DNA from: Candidatus Gastranaerophilales bacterium
GTDB taxonomy: Bacteria; Cyanobacteriota; Vampirovibrionia; Gastranaerophilales; Gastranaerophilaceae
Reading direction: 5' to 3'
Length of the DNA: 64,000 bases
Assembly: GCA_944325635.1 (NCBI GenBank)
Contig: CALVBD010000001.1
Coordinates: 124,001 to 188,000, forward strand
Part shown: positions 32,842 to 41,135 of the stretch, piece by piece
Position numbering within the stretch: the stretch's first letter is position 1
Layout: each line of letters starts with the position of its first letter
The notes under the pieces: model-generated
The model's input: only the letters and a program-made list of their open reading frames with translations
Told to the model about the DNA's origin: nothing
Database searches by the model: none
Position numbers and translations under genes: made by a program

Positions 32842-35076
32842 CTATATTTTTTCTATTTCAGACATTGCAGGATCTAATAATCTTCTGCCGATATTGACAA
32901 AGTTAATAGAACAAAGTGTTTTGTTCCCGTATTTAATCATTTTTTCTACAACACCTTCTCCATACTTTGGATGTGATACCCTGTCACCTTGTTCAAAAAC
33001 AGGAATATCATCTCTAACAGGAGTCTCCACAGGGTAAACCGGAACATTAACCTCTTCAGGAAGATTTGCCGCACCTATATTCACATCTTCAATAAAATTT
33101 AAATCATCTTCAGTCAGGACTTCTTCTTCCGATTCAGTTTCCTGAGATGGCTGCTCTGTTTCCTGAGATAAGTTTTCTTCTTCGTTGGTCAAATCATTTT
33201 CTTGTTCTTCTTCTATTTCAGGTTCTTCTTCTAAATTGTCATTTGCCTGTTTTGGTTGAGAAAACATTATTTCATCAACAATTTCTGATGCGTTATCTTT
33301 TATCGGAAACTGTTCTTCTTCCTGAATTGATTTTTCAATTTCCTCATCAGAAATAAGAGGCAGACTGTTTTCATCGTAATTGATTACAGGTTCAGGTTGA
33401 TGATCACTTTCTTCAAGTACGTTTCCATCAATGAAGCTTTCTGATATTGCAGGAGCAACTTCTTCTGTAATTTCAAGAGGAGCTTCTTCTAATAAATCTT
33501 CCTGATGTTCAATATGCGGAATTTCTTCATTTCCGTTGTACGGAGCTTCTTCAATAATTTCAGGAGTTTCCTCTACTGTTTGAATTTCTTCAAGAGCAGG
33601 TGTTTCTGAAGCAATTTCCTGGTCTATAATATTACTTATAACTTCAGGTTGGATTTCCTCTTCTGTTTTTTCTTCTTCGGTCTCAGTTTCATTATCGGAA
33701 GTTTCATCAGTATGAACTTCTGATTCATTTGACGGAATGTCATCAGATATTAGGGTTTCATAAGAATATGAATTTGATTCATCTGAAAAATCGTCAGGTT
33801 TTTCCGGTTCTGTCGGCTTTGTTTCTTCCGCATCCACAGGTTCAGAGGTTGCCTCTTCTTCAGGTTCTTCTGCAGTTTGTTCAAGGATAGATGACAATTC
33901 AATTATAAAAGGTACATGTTGTGTTGCTTTCCCGTATATTATGAATTCATCAGGATTTAATTTATTTAAGAATGTATTATATGATGCAAAGTCGTGTTGT
34001 AATGTCTGAGGCGCAAATAAAATTAAGTTATTTGCACGTTCTTTCAATTCATATAAGTATTTGAAATTATGACTGCAGGCAATTGTTGTATAAATTTTAT
34101 TTTTTGTTAGAAAATGGCGGATAAGTTTTTTGTCAGCATTGTCATTATTGAGCTGTACAAAAGAGTATACGAATAGATCCATTTCATCTATTGAATCGTA
34201 GACATATTTTATAATTTCATTTTGAAGAATATCACTTGCTGAAGATATATCAAGAATGTTTGTCAAATTTGCACGGATAGCACTTCGCAAAGTATGAATT
34301 TCTTTTGCATTTTGAGCAAAGACGTTTTCCTCTTTGTATTTTAAAAGTTTATTTTTTAACAATACAAGCTCTGTAAGCCCGAGCGCTTTGTATTGCTGGT
34401 CAACAACGCTGATAAATGTATCAAACGGAATAAATTTGTCAAGAACTGTCTTTGAATACTCCTGAACTTCAAGAAAAATGTCCTGAATAAGGGCTTTGCT
34501 GGCAGGATCAACATTATCCAAATCATGCTCGTATATAAAATTTATTGTATTATAATTCAGGGGAAGTTTAAAATCTTCGCCGAATTTCAGTTTTTGACCT
34601 GCGAATTTGCCATCAACATCAAAAATAATAGATTTATTATTTTCTGTACTAAGTTGAAAAACACAATTTTCAATAAAAGTGTTTGTATTTTCCTGATTTT
34701 CTGAACAAATAAGGAGGTTATTTTCCAGAATAGATCTATCAACCTTAAGTTCAGCATCTTGATTTGCGAGAAAACCTATATCAACCGGATTGTTAACGGG
34801 TAATATATCCAAAAGTTCATCGGATGAAAGTTTTGTTACATCAGAATCAAGTGACGGGATAGTTCCGTCATAATTTTTTACTATACCTTCCGCATCAAAC
34901 GTAAAGAGAAGTTTTACAATAGCATAATTTATACCGTTGTCGGCTTTTAGGCTTAAAACCTGGGCTACATAGGGCGTTTGTGAATCTTCTATAATTACAA
35001 AGCCAGACAACAAAAGATTATCTTCACGATTATATGATATTTTAACTAGGTTATTCTTGATTTCCAGAACTTTCAT
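32842..35076 (-). CDS. HerA-like protein lacking its P-loop, acidic linker, PcrA/UvrD-type Tudor C-terminus
   Basis: 744 aa in three parts. Residues 1-110 look like a HAS-barrel leading into VDRSILENNLLICSENQENT, where HerA/DUF87 ATPases have their GxTGSGKS; here the Lys and Ser/Thr are gone. IIFDVDGKFAG (about 148-158) is the remnant Walker B region. Residues about 400-690 are very rich in Glu, Asp, Pro and Ser and low in complexity. The last 50 residues (FEQGDRVSHPKYGEGVVEKM ... GRRLLDPAMSEIEKI) match the Tudor-like C-terminal domain by which PcrA contacts RNA polymerase. A scaffold between DNA repair and transcription is possible. SD GAGGAATT; a TTGACA promoter lies near 35130. Confidence 0.6.
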   Translation of the reverse strand: MKVLEIKNNLVKISYNREDNLLLSGFVIIEDSQTPYVAQVLSLKADNGINYAIVKLLFTFDAEGIVKNYDGTIPSLDSDVTKLSSDELLDILPVNNPVDIGFLANQDAELKVDRSILENNLLICSENQENTNTFIENCVFQLSTENNKSIIFDVDGKFAGQKLKFGEDFKLPLNYNTINFIYEHDLDNVDPASKALIQDIFLEVQEYSKTVLDKFIPFDTFISVVDQQYKALGLTELVLLKNKLLKYKEENVFAQNAKEIHTLRSAIRANLTNILDISSASDILQNEIIKYVYDSIDEMDLFVYSFVQLNNDNADKKLIRHFLTKNKIYTTIACSHNFKYLYELKERANNLILFAPQTLQHDFASYNTFLNKLNPDEFIIYGKATQHVPFIIELSSILEQTAEEPEEEATSEPVDAEETKPTEPEKPDDFSDESNSYSYETLISDDIPSNESEVHTDETSDNETETEEEKTEEEIQPEVISNIIDQEIASETPALEEIQTVEETPEIIEEAPYNGNEEIPHIEHQEDLLEEAPLEITEEVAPAISESFIDGNVLEESDHQPEPVINYDENSLPLISDEEIEKSIQEEEQFPIKDNASEIVDEIMFSQPKQANDNLEEEPEIEEEQENDLTNEEENLSQETEQPSQETESEEEVLTEDDLNFIEDVNIGAANLPEEVNVPVYPVETPVRDDIPVFEQGDRVSHPKYGEGVVEKMIKYGNKTLCSINFVNIGRRLLDPAMSEIEKI

Positions 35077-35140
35077 CTATAATTCCTCTTTTACTGAATA
35101 AATTTTATCATGAACATGCCCGATTGTTGTCAAATCATGA

Positions 35141-35731
35141 CTAAACATTTACCAAATCTTCAAGCTTATTATAAATTTCAATAGTTAAAAGGCAGATTTT
35201 CAGGTCTCTTTTGACAAGACTCTTAATTGTTTCTTTGTAACATTTTAGAAGTGCTTTATTAAGACCGTTTTCTTCAGTAAGGTAACTTTTTATAATAGCA
35301 GAATATTCTTTATCTCTTGTATTAGGTTCTATTTTATCCGCGAGGAAGATAATTTTTTCAAACTCGCTCATATCAAGCTTACCTAGCGTATGCCATCTAA
35401 TTGCTGATAGAATTTCTTTATCTTCTACTCCAAACTGCTCTTTTGCGTAATATGCGCTGACCGGTGCGTGAAGCGTTTTATAATTCAGCATTTCTTCTTG
35501 GTGGACATCAAGATGGTTATTAATGATTTCCAACAATTTTTCATTTGGAAAACACTTTGCGCAATCGTGTAATAACCCGGCTGTATAAGCTTTTTCTTCA
35601 TCAAGGTTGAATTGGTGTGCAAGTTCTTTTGCACATTCAGCAGTCCCTAGTGAATGCAAAAATCTTTCTTCATTCAAGTTATTTTTCAGCCATTCTTTTA
35701 TTTCATTTTCATTAATTTTTGTATAATTCAT
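35141..35731 (-). CDS. yqeK: HD-domain symmetrical Ap4A hydrolase, YqeK family
   Basis: 196 aa. FLHSLGTAECAKELA (first His), AGLLHDCAKCFP (HD pair), LHAPVSAYYAKEQFG and IRWHTLGKLDMSEFEKIIFL (later His) and LADKIEPNTRD are the ligands and blocks of YqeK HD phosphohydrolases, which split Ap4A into two ADP. It overlaps nadD by 20 nt, the classic nadD-yqeK arrangement. Confidence 0.92.
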   Translation of the reverse strand: MNYTKINENEIKEWLKNNLNEERFLHSLGTAECAKELAHQFNLDEEKAYTAGLLHDCAKCFPNEKLLEIINNHLDVHQEEMLNYKTLHAPVSAYYAKEQFGVEDKEILSAIRWHTLGKLDMSEFEKIIFLADKIEPNTRDKEYSAIIKSYLTEENGLNKALLKCYKETIKSLVKRDLKICLLTIEIYNKLEDLVNV

Positions 35732-36302
35732 TTTTTATTATATATTCCTCTACTTTTGGGGGCACAAGTCCTTTTATGCTTTTATTGAGCTTAACCTTTT
35801 CTCTGATTTCGGTTGACGATATATCCAGAAATTCCAGCGGCATAAGTTCAAACCTGTAGCCCTTTTCTTGTAAATATTCAAATCTCTGTTTGTCAAAATT
35901 ATTTTCTCTTATAAACACCACAAAATCAACAAGCTCTTTAAGTTTCTCGGTCTCATACCAGCTTTCAATTTTTTCAAAAGCGTCAGTTCCGATTAGAAAT
36001 TTTATTTTCCCGTCAATTGCGTGGCGTTTATATATTTCGCAAATTGTTAAATAGGTATAAGATTTTCCTTTCCTTTGAAATTCGATGTCAGATACAGAAA
36101 AATTAGGATTATTTTCTGTGGCAAGTTTTACCATTTCCAGCCTGTCGTCCGCCATGCAGCCAACGCTTGCCTTATGGGGAGGGTTGTAGGCAGGTATAAA
36201 TATAACACTGTCGCATATTGAATTCTTTATCGCGAATTCTGCAATCTGAATATGCGCGTTATGTATCGGGTTAAACGTTCCTTGGAATAAACACAGTTTC
36301 AT
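35712..36302 (-). CDS. nadD: Nicotinate-nucleotide adenylyltransferase
   Basis: 196 aa from the ATG at 36302. LCLFQGTFNPIHNAHIQIAE carries the GTFNPIH nucleotidyltransferase motif, IPAYNPPHKA the substrate loop, and LDISSTEIREKVKLNKSIKG the ISSTxIR motif. It adenylates nicotinate mononucleotide to deamido-NAD. A TAAGAT box lies exactly 6 nt before the ATG and no SD is present; a TTG two codons upstream would fall between box and ATG. Confidence 0.93.
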   Translation of the reverse strand: MKLCLFQGTFNPIHNAHIQIAEFAIKNSICDSVIFIPAYNPPHKASVGCMADDRLEMVKLATENNPNFSVSDIEFQRKGKSYTYLTICEIYKRHAIDGKIKFLIGTDAFEKIESWYETEKLKELVDFVVFIRENNFDKQRFEYLQEKGYRFELMPLEFLDISSTEIREKVKLNKSIKGLVPPKVEEYIIKNELYKN

Positions 36303-36308
36303 ATACAA

Positions 36309-36338
36309 ATCTTAACATAACTGCTGAATTTTTGTAAA
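36309..36338 (-). promoter_or_regulatory. Promoter of nadD-yqeK (leaderless type)
   Basis: Minus strand: TTTACA, 18-nt spacer, TAAGAT (36309-36314), 6 nt to the nadD ATG. Confidence 0.45.
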
Positions 36339-36425
36339 ATATTGTAACAATTTTTACTATATTATTAAGATTGAGTCAAAAAATTCCGTAGATATAAGTG
36401 AACAACTATAAGGAAAACGTTTACT

Positions 36426-38063
36426 ATGGGAATGGCAGCAGGACAGGCTAGATTGTTATCAATTACTGCAAGGCTCAATCATAACGAATTGAGAACCATG
36501 CAGATTTCTAATGCCAAAATACGTCTTGCAGACCAGACAGAAAAGGTTGGAGAAGAATACATTAATGCATTGAATGAAACGCAATTGATGTATTCAACGT
36601 ATGATGAAAACGGAAATATTTCATATGAAAGATTAACAGGTTATGCACTCTCTTCTTACGGTCCGTTGAAAAACCAGTACGGCCTTGTGAATGCGGCCGG
36701 TCAAATTCTTGTTAGCGAGCTTGACGCTGCTAACTATGAGTCAAGTGATAATTTGGAAGAATTCCTTGATAAATACGGACTTTTAGGCTCTCTGGACGAA
36801 GGTAAAATCGTTGAGGTCAAAAACCCTGCCTACGATACCGCATGGGATGAATATAACCAAAAATATCAGGAATGGAAAGCTAAAGAACCTGATAAGAATG
36901 ATGAAAAATATTGGGTTACAGAGACAACAACTGTTGAAAACTCCGAATTATATGAAAAGTTTGTGAGCGGTACTGATTCCGGCTGCTGGACATCTGTTAT
37001 GAATGATTCAAGTGCATTGTATCACTTAGGTGACGTATTAAGTCACCTGCTTGATGTTGGTGAATATACCACCTCTGATGGACAGAATACTTTTTCAATA
37101 GTTGATGATCCAAGCAACTCAAATCCATTCTATCATTGGTGGACGACCGGCGGCAGCGGCGGTGTAAACGGTAATGCCCAGACAATGGCTGAAATCAGGG
37201 CTGAATTAGTGGGTATGAACTGTTGCGGCAAGCATGAAGACGAATACCATCAGGATTGTGATGGTACAGAAACAATAACCCAAAAAGTAGTTGATTTGCT
37301 CTGGGATTCTCAGGAATTGTTAAATGACAGAGGTGCATTAGGCCCTGGAGATCCTGACTATGATGCAATTTTAAACAGAGCTAAACACCTTGTATTCTAT
37401 GATTTAAAATATGCTTTAAGCGAAGAAAAACCTGTTAAAGTGTTTAAACAAGAAGAATATGACAATGATGTTGCAGCCTGGGAGGCTACAAAGCCTGTAG
37501 AACCTGAGGTTGAACCTTACCTCACGAAAAAGGTACGTCAGGTTACTGATAGTGATAAAGGTGAATGGTATATTAACCTCTGGCATAGAATGAACGGTGA
37601 AAGCGACTATAAATCAGGCTATATGAATCTTGATAAATATGACGAAAACTTTGACGGTTGGATTTCGGATTCAAAAGTCAATGAAAATTATGCCGTTCTT
37701 GAAGACGGTTTGATGAACAGTCCTGAATGGCTTCAATTCGCGCTTGAACATGGTGTTATTACCCTTGAAAAGGTCGAGTTTTCATCACCAAGTATTGAAG
37801 GCGACGGCTTAACCGATGTTCAATGGGTTTCTACGATTTATAGTTCTGTAACAGATATAACCGAGCAGAAGGACGAAAATGCTGCAACCAAGGCTGAAGT
37901 CTGGTATAATCAACAGTTACGTGAAATAGAAGCAAAAGATAAAGAGTATGATAATCAGATGAAACTTCTTGATACAGAACATAATGCTTTGCAAACAGAG
38001 TACGATTCAATTAAAGGTACAATTGAAAAGAACGTTGAACGTACGTTCAAAGCATTTTCATAA
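36426..38063 (+). CDS. Hypothetical protein (545 aa), acidic, coiled-coil ends
   Basis: Begins MGMAAGQARLLSITARLNHN, then ISNAKIRLADQTEKVGEEYI. The N-terminal about 60 residues and the C-terminal about 60 (AKDKEYDNQMKLLDTEHNAL) look helical and coiled-coil, as in filament or secretion-apparatus proteins. The middle is acidic and rich in Trp, Tyr and Asp, with a CCGKHEDEYHQDCDG patch of Cys and His that could bind metal. No signal peptide, no membrane helix. I recognise no family. SD AAGGAAAA; a terminator follows at 38086, so it is monocistronic. Confidence 0.6.
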   Translation: MGMAAGQARLLSITARLNHNELRTMQISNAKIRLADQTEKVGEEYINALNETQLMYSTYDENGNISYERLTGYALSSYGPLKNQYGLVNAAGQILVSELDAANYESSDNLEEFLDKYGLLGSLDEGKIVEVKNPAYDTAWDEYNQKYQEWKAKEPDKNDEKYWVTETTTVENSELYEKFVSGTDSGCWTSVMNDSSALYHLGDVLSHLLDVGEYTTSDGQNTFSIVDDPSNSNPFYHWWTTGGSGGVNGNAQTMAEIRAELVGMNCCGKHEDEYHQDCDGTETITQKVVDLLWDSQELLNDRGALGPGDPDYDAILNRAKHLVFYDLKYALSEEKPVKVFKQEEYDNDVAAWEATKPVEPEVEPYLTKKVRQVTDSDKGEWYINLWHRMNGESDYKSGYMNLDKYDENFDGWISDSKVNENYAVLEDGLMNSPEWLQFALEHGVITLEKVEFSSPSIEGDGLTDVQWVSTIYSSVTDITEQKDENAATKAEVWYNQQLREIEAKDKEYDNQMKLLDTEHNALQTEYDSIKGTIEKNVERTFKAFS

Positions 38064-38085
38064 ATAATTAAGAGAGAGAATATGC

Positions 38086-38112
38086 AAAGCCGCAAAATAT
38101 GCGGCTTTTTAT
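38086..38112 (+). terminator. Terminator of the 36426 gene
   Basis: AAAGCCGCA / TGCGGCTTT, 9-bp stem with a short loop, followed by a T-rich run. Confidence 0.8.
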
Positions 38113-38198
38113 TTTATATACATTTGCGGCTCCGTTTCCTTTTTGGTATTAAGTGCTTATACAAACATCGTTCCAGTGTATAAAAGGCGGCTGGTCGC

Positions 38199-38233
38199 CA
38201 AAAAAAAACCTGATTTTTGGGGAAAAATCAGGT
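38199..38233 (-). terminator. Strong terminator of the 56-aa gene (minus strand)
   Basis: ACCTGATTTTT at 38208-38218 pairs perfectly with 38223-38233 around a 4-nt loop. On the minus strand it is followed by 9 T. No gene is apparent between 38113 and 38327. Confidence 0.75.
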
Positions 38234-38327
38234 GCAAAATTTGTAGGGGAAAAATTAATTGGAGTTATATTATTTAATGAAAAATCTTTTTCTATCGGTA
38301 TTGGCTTTAATTCAGCCGGCCGATATC

Positions 38328-38498
38328 TTAAATAAGGTGAAGTGCCTGTCTGTTTGCCATTGCAATAAAGTTCATCTGTGCAAACAAAACTTCTGATCTG
38401 TCTTTAAATGGCTCGTTGTTTGATACGTTAGTTGTTACTTGATCTTTATACATATCTTTCAACTGGTTATCAATCTTTTTCAAATTCTTAACTGCCAT
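38328..38498 (-). CDS. Small hypothetical protein (56 aa)
   Basis: MAVKNLKKIDNQLKDMYKDQ, then VTTNVSNNEPFKDRSEVLFA and QMNFIAMANRQALHLI. Supported by an SD (GAGAGG), a dedicated promoter block also found at 58167, and a strong terminator. Largely helical, no signal peptide. The FAQMNFIAMANRQAL end recalls small needle- or chaperone-like helical proteins, but this is only an impression. Not recognised. Confidence 0.6.
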   Translation of the reverse strand: MAVKNLKKIDNQLKDMYKDQVTTNVSNNEPFKDRSEVLFAQMNFIAMANRQALHLI

Positions 38499-38530
38499 CT
38501 CTATCGCCTCTCTTATTTATCTCTCTCTTA

Positions 38531-38600
38531 TGTATATATAAAGTATATACAAATTTCTGAATTTCAGTTTTTGTTTAACTCGTTACATTTCTTTACAAAA
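38531..38600 (-). promoter_or_regulatory. Promoter block of the 56-aa gene, shared with 58167-58225
   Basis: On the minus strand it contains TGTAACGA, then 29 nt, then GTATATACTTTATATATACA, then a purine-rich AGAGAGATAAA leader. The same parts, in order and with identical 29-nt spacing, occur on the plus strand at 58167-58235. Confidence 0.5.
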
Positions 38601-38679
38601 TGGCAAAATATCTAAAATTTAATCAATTTTTGAAAATCAGGTGTTTTTATATATATAATTAGAGGTTAATGGTAGGACT

Positions 38680-40728
38680 ATGGTTAGTAACAATAATATT
38701 AATTTAAGACAGAATATACCGATGCAGGCAGGAATACAGCCGCTTCAAGGAATGCAAAATGTTGACGGAGAGAAGATTAAACAGTCTGTTGACAATTCTT
38801 ATCTTGCAAACCGTGTAAAGGCATCAACTGATGATGAATCGAACCCATTTGCAACACTTGGAGTCGGTACAGCTTTATGGTACGGAATATCTCAGGGGAT
38901 GGATAAGCTTAACCCTATGATGGAAGGAAAGTATGAAGATACTATTCTCGGCAAAATGGGTGCCTGGGGCGATAAGGTTGCGACAAATTCAACTAAATCA
39001 GGTTTAGGAAAGAAAATTGATACTTTCCTTAGAAAAATGAAAATCGGCTGGTGGAAACTTACTAAGAAAAGCGATATAGCTTATGCTATCCAGAATCATA
39101 AGACAAGCCCTGAGTGGAGCTTTGCAAAAGTTCCGGGAAAAGGTGTTGAAGGTTTCCTTGCTTCTGATACAGAACAGGTGTTTGAAGAATTTTTGAAGCC
39201 GATATCCGGACGTGAACGTAAACTTAATCTTCTGTTCTTTGATGTTCCGCTCGGAAAGTATAATTCTTACCAGAAGCTTGAACAATACGGTGTTGACCAG
39301 AAATATATTGATGACTTTGTAAATAAAATCAAGAATTTATCTTTTGATGAAAAAGCGCTTGCACTTCAAAAAGAAGAACTTAAACTTCTAGGAGCAACGG
39401 ATGATGTTATTAGAACTGCTTCCGCAAGAGGCATGGAAGGCTTACGCGAAGCTGCGTATGATTTAAAGGTTAAGAAACTCGGATTTAATTCCAAGGCAGC
39501 TTATGAAGCAATAAAAGGCAAATTTATTGATAACACAAAAACTGTAATGGACGCGCTTTCTAAGGCAGATAAAAATCTTAAAATTTCAATCTGGCGCAAA
39601 AACGGAACCTGGGGTAAGATTAAATCTCACCTATTCGGCAGACAGGTTTCTTTGAGTGAATATCATAACAAATATATTGCAACAATGGGCAAGGGCAATA
39701 AAACAGCGCTTGGAAGATTTTTACCAAAGGCATTCAGCTGGTTCCTTGAAGGTACGACAAACAGGTTTGCCGGCGGTAAACTGGCAGTTGCAATGCAGGC
39801 AGGTATCTTTGCCGATATGTTAATCCATGCGTTTAAAGCGCCAAGCGGTGAAAAAGGCAAGACCTTGGCTGAACGCTTTGTAAATGACTTCACTTACTTT
39901 ATGGCAATGCCGTTTGGTATCTGGGCAATGCACAAAGTCGGCGGTATGAAATATGCAGGGCTTGATAAAAAAGGTGTGGAAGCCTACAACAAAGCACGTG
40001 AAGCCTTTAATGCAGACGTAAGAGCAGGTAAGCTTGCTGATAAGGCGCTTTATAAACAAAGACGCAAAGATTTGAAAAATATTCTGAAAGCCAATGTTAA
40101 AAATCCGATTACACGTTTGTTAAAGAAAATCGGCGGATTTATAAACATAGGTAACGAAACAATTTTAGCGCGCAGGTCTGCTGCAAAGATGAATATGAAC
40201 TTATTCAGAAGATCAGGTAACTTCTTTAAGAACCTTCTTGGTGTTCCGATGAGAATTGCAATCCCTATGATGATTATAGTTCCGTTTGTTGCAAAGAACG
40301 CTACAAAAATTTCTCACTTCCTCTTTGGAAAACCGACAAAATCAGTTCTTGATGAAGATAGTGAGGCTTCACAGGATAAGTTAACTTCTGAACAGCAGGC
40401 GCAAATGCAGAAACTTGCAGAAGAATATCAGAAACAAATACAAGCTCAGGCACAAGCCGCTGCACAGAAAAAGAATGAACCATTCGTAAGCAATAACAGT
40501 CCGACAAACCTTATAAATATGACAAAAAACGGAAATCCTTATAAAGAAACAATTCCAAAGGTAACGCAGCCGGAACATTTATCAAAACCGACATATACAT
40601 ACATACCATCTCCTGAAAGCACAATTATTCCGAATGCGGGCGAAGATTTGACCCCTGCAAACGCAGCGCTTCAAAAGGCTGACGCTATGGAACAGAAGGT
40701 TGCCGAAACCTTATCAATGAGATTGTAA
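38680..40728 (+). CDS. Large hypothetical protein (682 aa) with two hydrophobic segments
   Basis: Starts MVSNNNINLRQNIPMQAGIQ. Many basic, helical stretches; hydrophobic segments near residues 375-420 (FAGGKLAVAMQAGIFADMLI, FTYFMAMPFGIWAMH) and 523-542 (MRIAIPMMIIVPFVAKNATK). The C-terminal about 130 residues are Gln/Ala- and Pro-rich and look disordered. No signal peptide and no catalytic motif that I recognise. An architecture of basic core, internal membrane segment and low-complexity tail is shared in outline with the protein at 43558. SD-like GGTAGGA precedes the ATG. Confidence 0.6.
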   Translation: MVSNNNINLRQNIPMQAGIQPLQGMQNVDGEKIKQSVDNSYLANRVKASTDDESNPFATLGVGTALWYGISQGMDKLNPMMEGKYEDTILGKMGAWGDKVATNSTKSGLGKKIDTFLRKMKIGWWKLTKKSDIAYAIQNHKTSPEWSFAKVPGKGVEGFLASDTEQVFEEFLKPISGRERKLNLLFFDVPLGKYNSYQKLEQYGVDQKYIDDFVNKIKNLSFDEKALALQKEELKLLGATDDVIRTASARGMEGLREAAYDLKVKKLGFNSKAAYEAIKGKFIDNTKTVMDALSKADKNLKISIWRKNGTWGKIKSHLFGRQVSLSEYHNKYIATMGKGNKTALGRFLPKAFSWFLEGTTNRFAGGKLAVAMQAGIFADMLIHAFKAPSGEKGKTLAERFVNDFTYFMAMPFGIWAMHKVGGMKYAGLDKKGVEAYNKAREAFNADVRAGKLADKALYKQRRKDLKNILKANVKNPITRLLKKIGGFINIGNETILARRSAAKMNMNLFRRSGNFFKNLLGVPMRIAIPMMIIVPFVAKNATKISHFLFGKPTKSVLDEDSEASQDKLTSEQQAQMQKLAEEYQKQIQAQAQAAAQKKNEPFVSNNSPTNLINMTKNGNPYKETIPKVTQPEHLSKPTYTYIPSPESTIIPNAGEDLTPANAALQKADAMEQKVAETLSMRL

Positions 40729-40740
40729 GGTTAGAATAGT

Positions 40741-40881
40741 CTAATTTACATAGCAAGGAACAAGAGTATTTATTTTCTGAACAAACTCACGAACATATTC
40801 CCGCTGGCGTTCAAAAACAAATACTCCTGTTTTTCTTGCCCGACTGGATAGTTTTAATTCTATATTGTTGTAATTTTTCAT
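40741..40881 (-). CDS. Possible small ORF (46 aa) opposite the 6S RNA promoter
   Basis: MKNYNNIELKLSSRARKTGV, then FVFERQREYVREFVQKINTL. A TATTAT lies 10 nt upstream on its strand, but there is no SD, and the region also carries the plus-strand 6S promoter. Amino-acid composition is credible, coding status uncertain. Confidence 0.3.
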   Translation of the reverse strand: MKNYNNIELKLSSRARKTGVFVFERQREYVREFVQKINTLVPCYVN

Positions 40882-40896
40882 AAAAACTGTTATAAT
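40868..40896 (+). promoter_or_regulatory. Promoter of the 6S-like RNA
   Basis: TTGTAA, 17-nt spacer, consensus TATAAT; predicted start near 40903. Confidence 0.6.
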
Positions 40897-40902
40897 ATTA
40901 AT

Positions 40903-41081
40903 GCTCTGTACGGGTGTTCAATTTTGTTCCTACATTTATTATAAAAGGGAGAGTTGACTCTGTCAGATATTGAAGTATACCCGCCGAAGTTAACTTCGCC
41001 AGCAGGAAACGGATTTATCGAGGCGCTCACCCACCTGCGAGACCAGCAGGTAACAAAATCACATTCGCACAGGGCTTTTTT
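40903..41081 (+). ncRNA. ssrS: 6S RNA candidate
   Basis: A transcript of about 179 nt with its own promoter. Its 5' end (GCTCTGTACGGGTGTTCAAT, on to 40926) pairs almost continuously with its 3' end (41054-41075, ending GCACAGGGC), followed by six T. The interior has an unpaired 5' side (TTCCTACATTTATTATAAAA), a GAAGTTAACTTC hairpin and an ACCTGC/GCAGGT hairpin on the 3' side. A long closing stem, a large central bubble and this length are the hallmarks of 6S RNA, which binds RNA polymerase holoenzyme. The primary sequence alone does not prove it. Confidence 0.55.
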
Positions 41082-41135
41082 ATGCCTTGCTCATTTGTGC
41101 AAAATATGATAAACTCTCTTATAGAAAGGTTTTGT

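Noticed and set aside
38153-38335. A 60-codon plus-strand open frame after the 36426 gene
   Set aside because: It runs through the perfect terminator hairpin of the minus-strand gene and has no SD.
40741-41081. SRP RNA, tmRNA or RNase P RNA for the 40903 transcript
   Set aside because: The GGAAGGAAGCAG-type SRP loop, a tRNA-like end and RNase P core motifs are missing, while end-to-end pairing fits 6S RNA.
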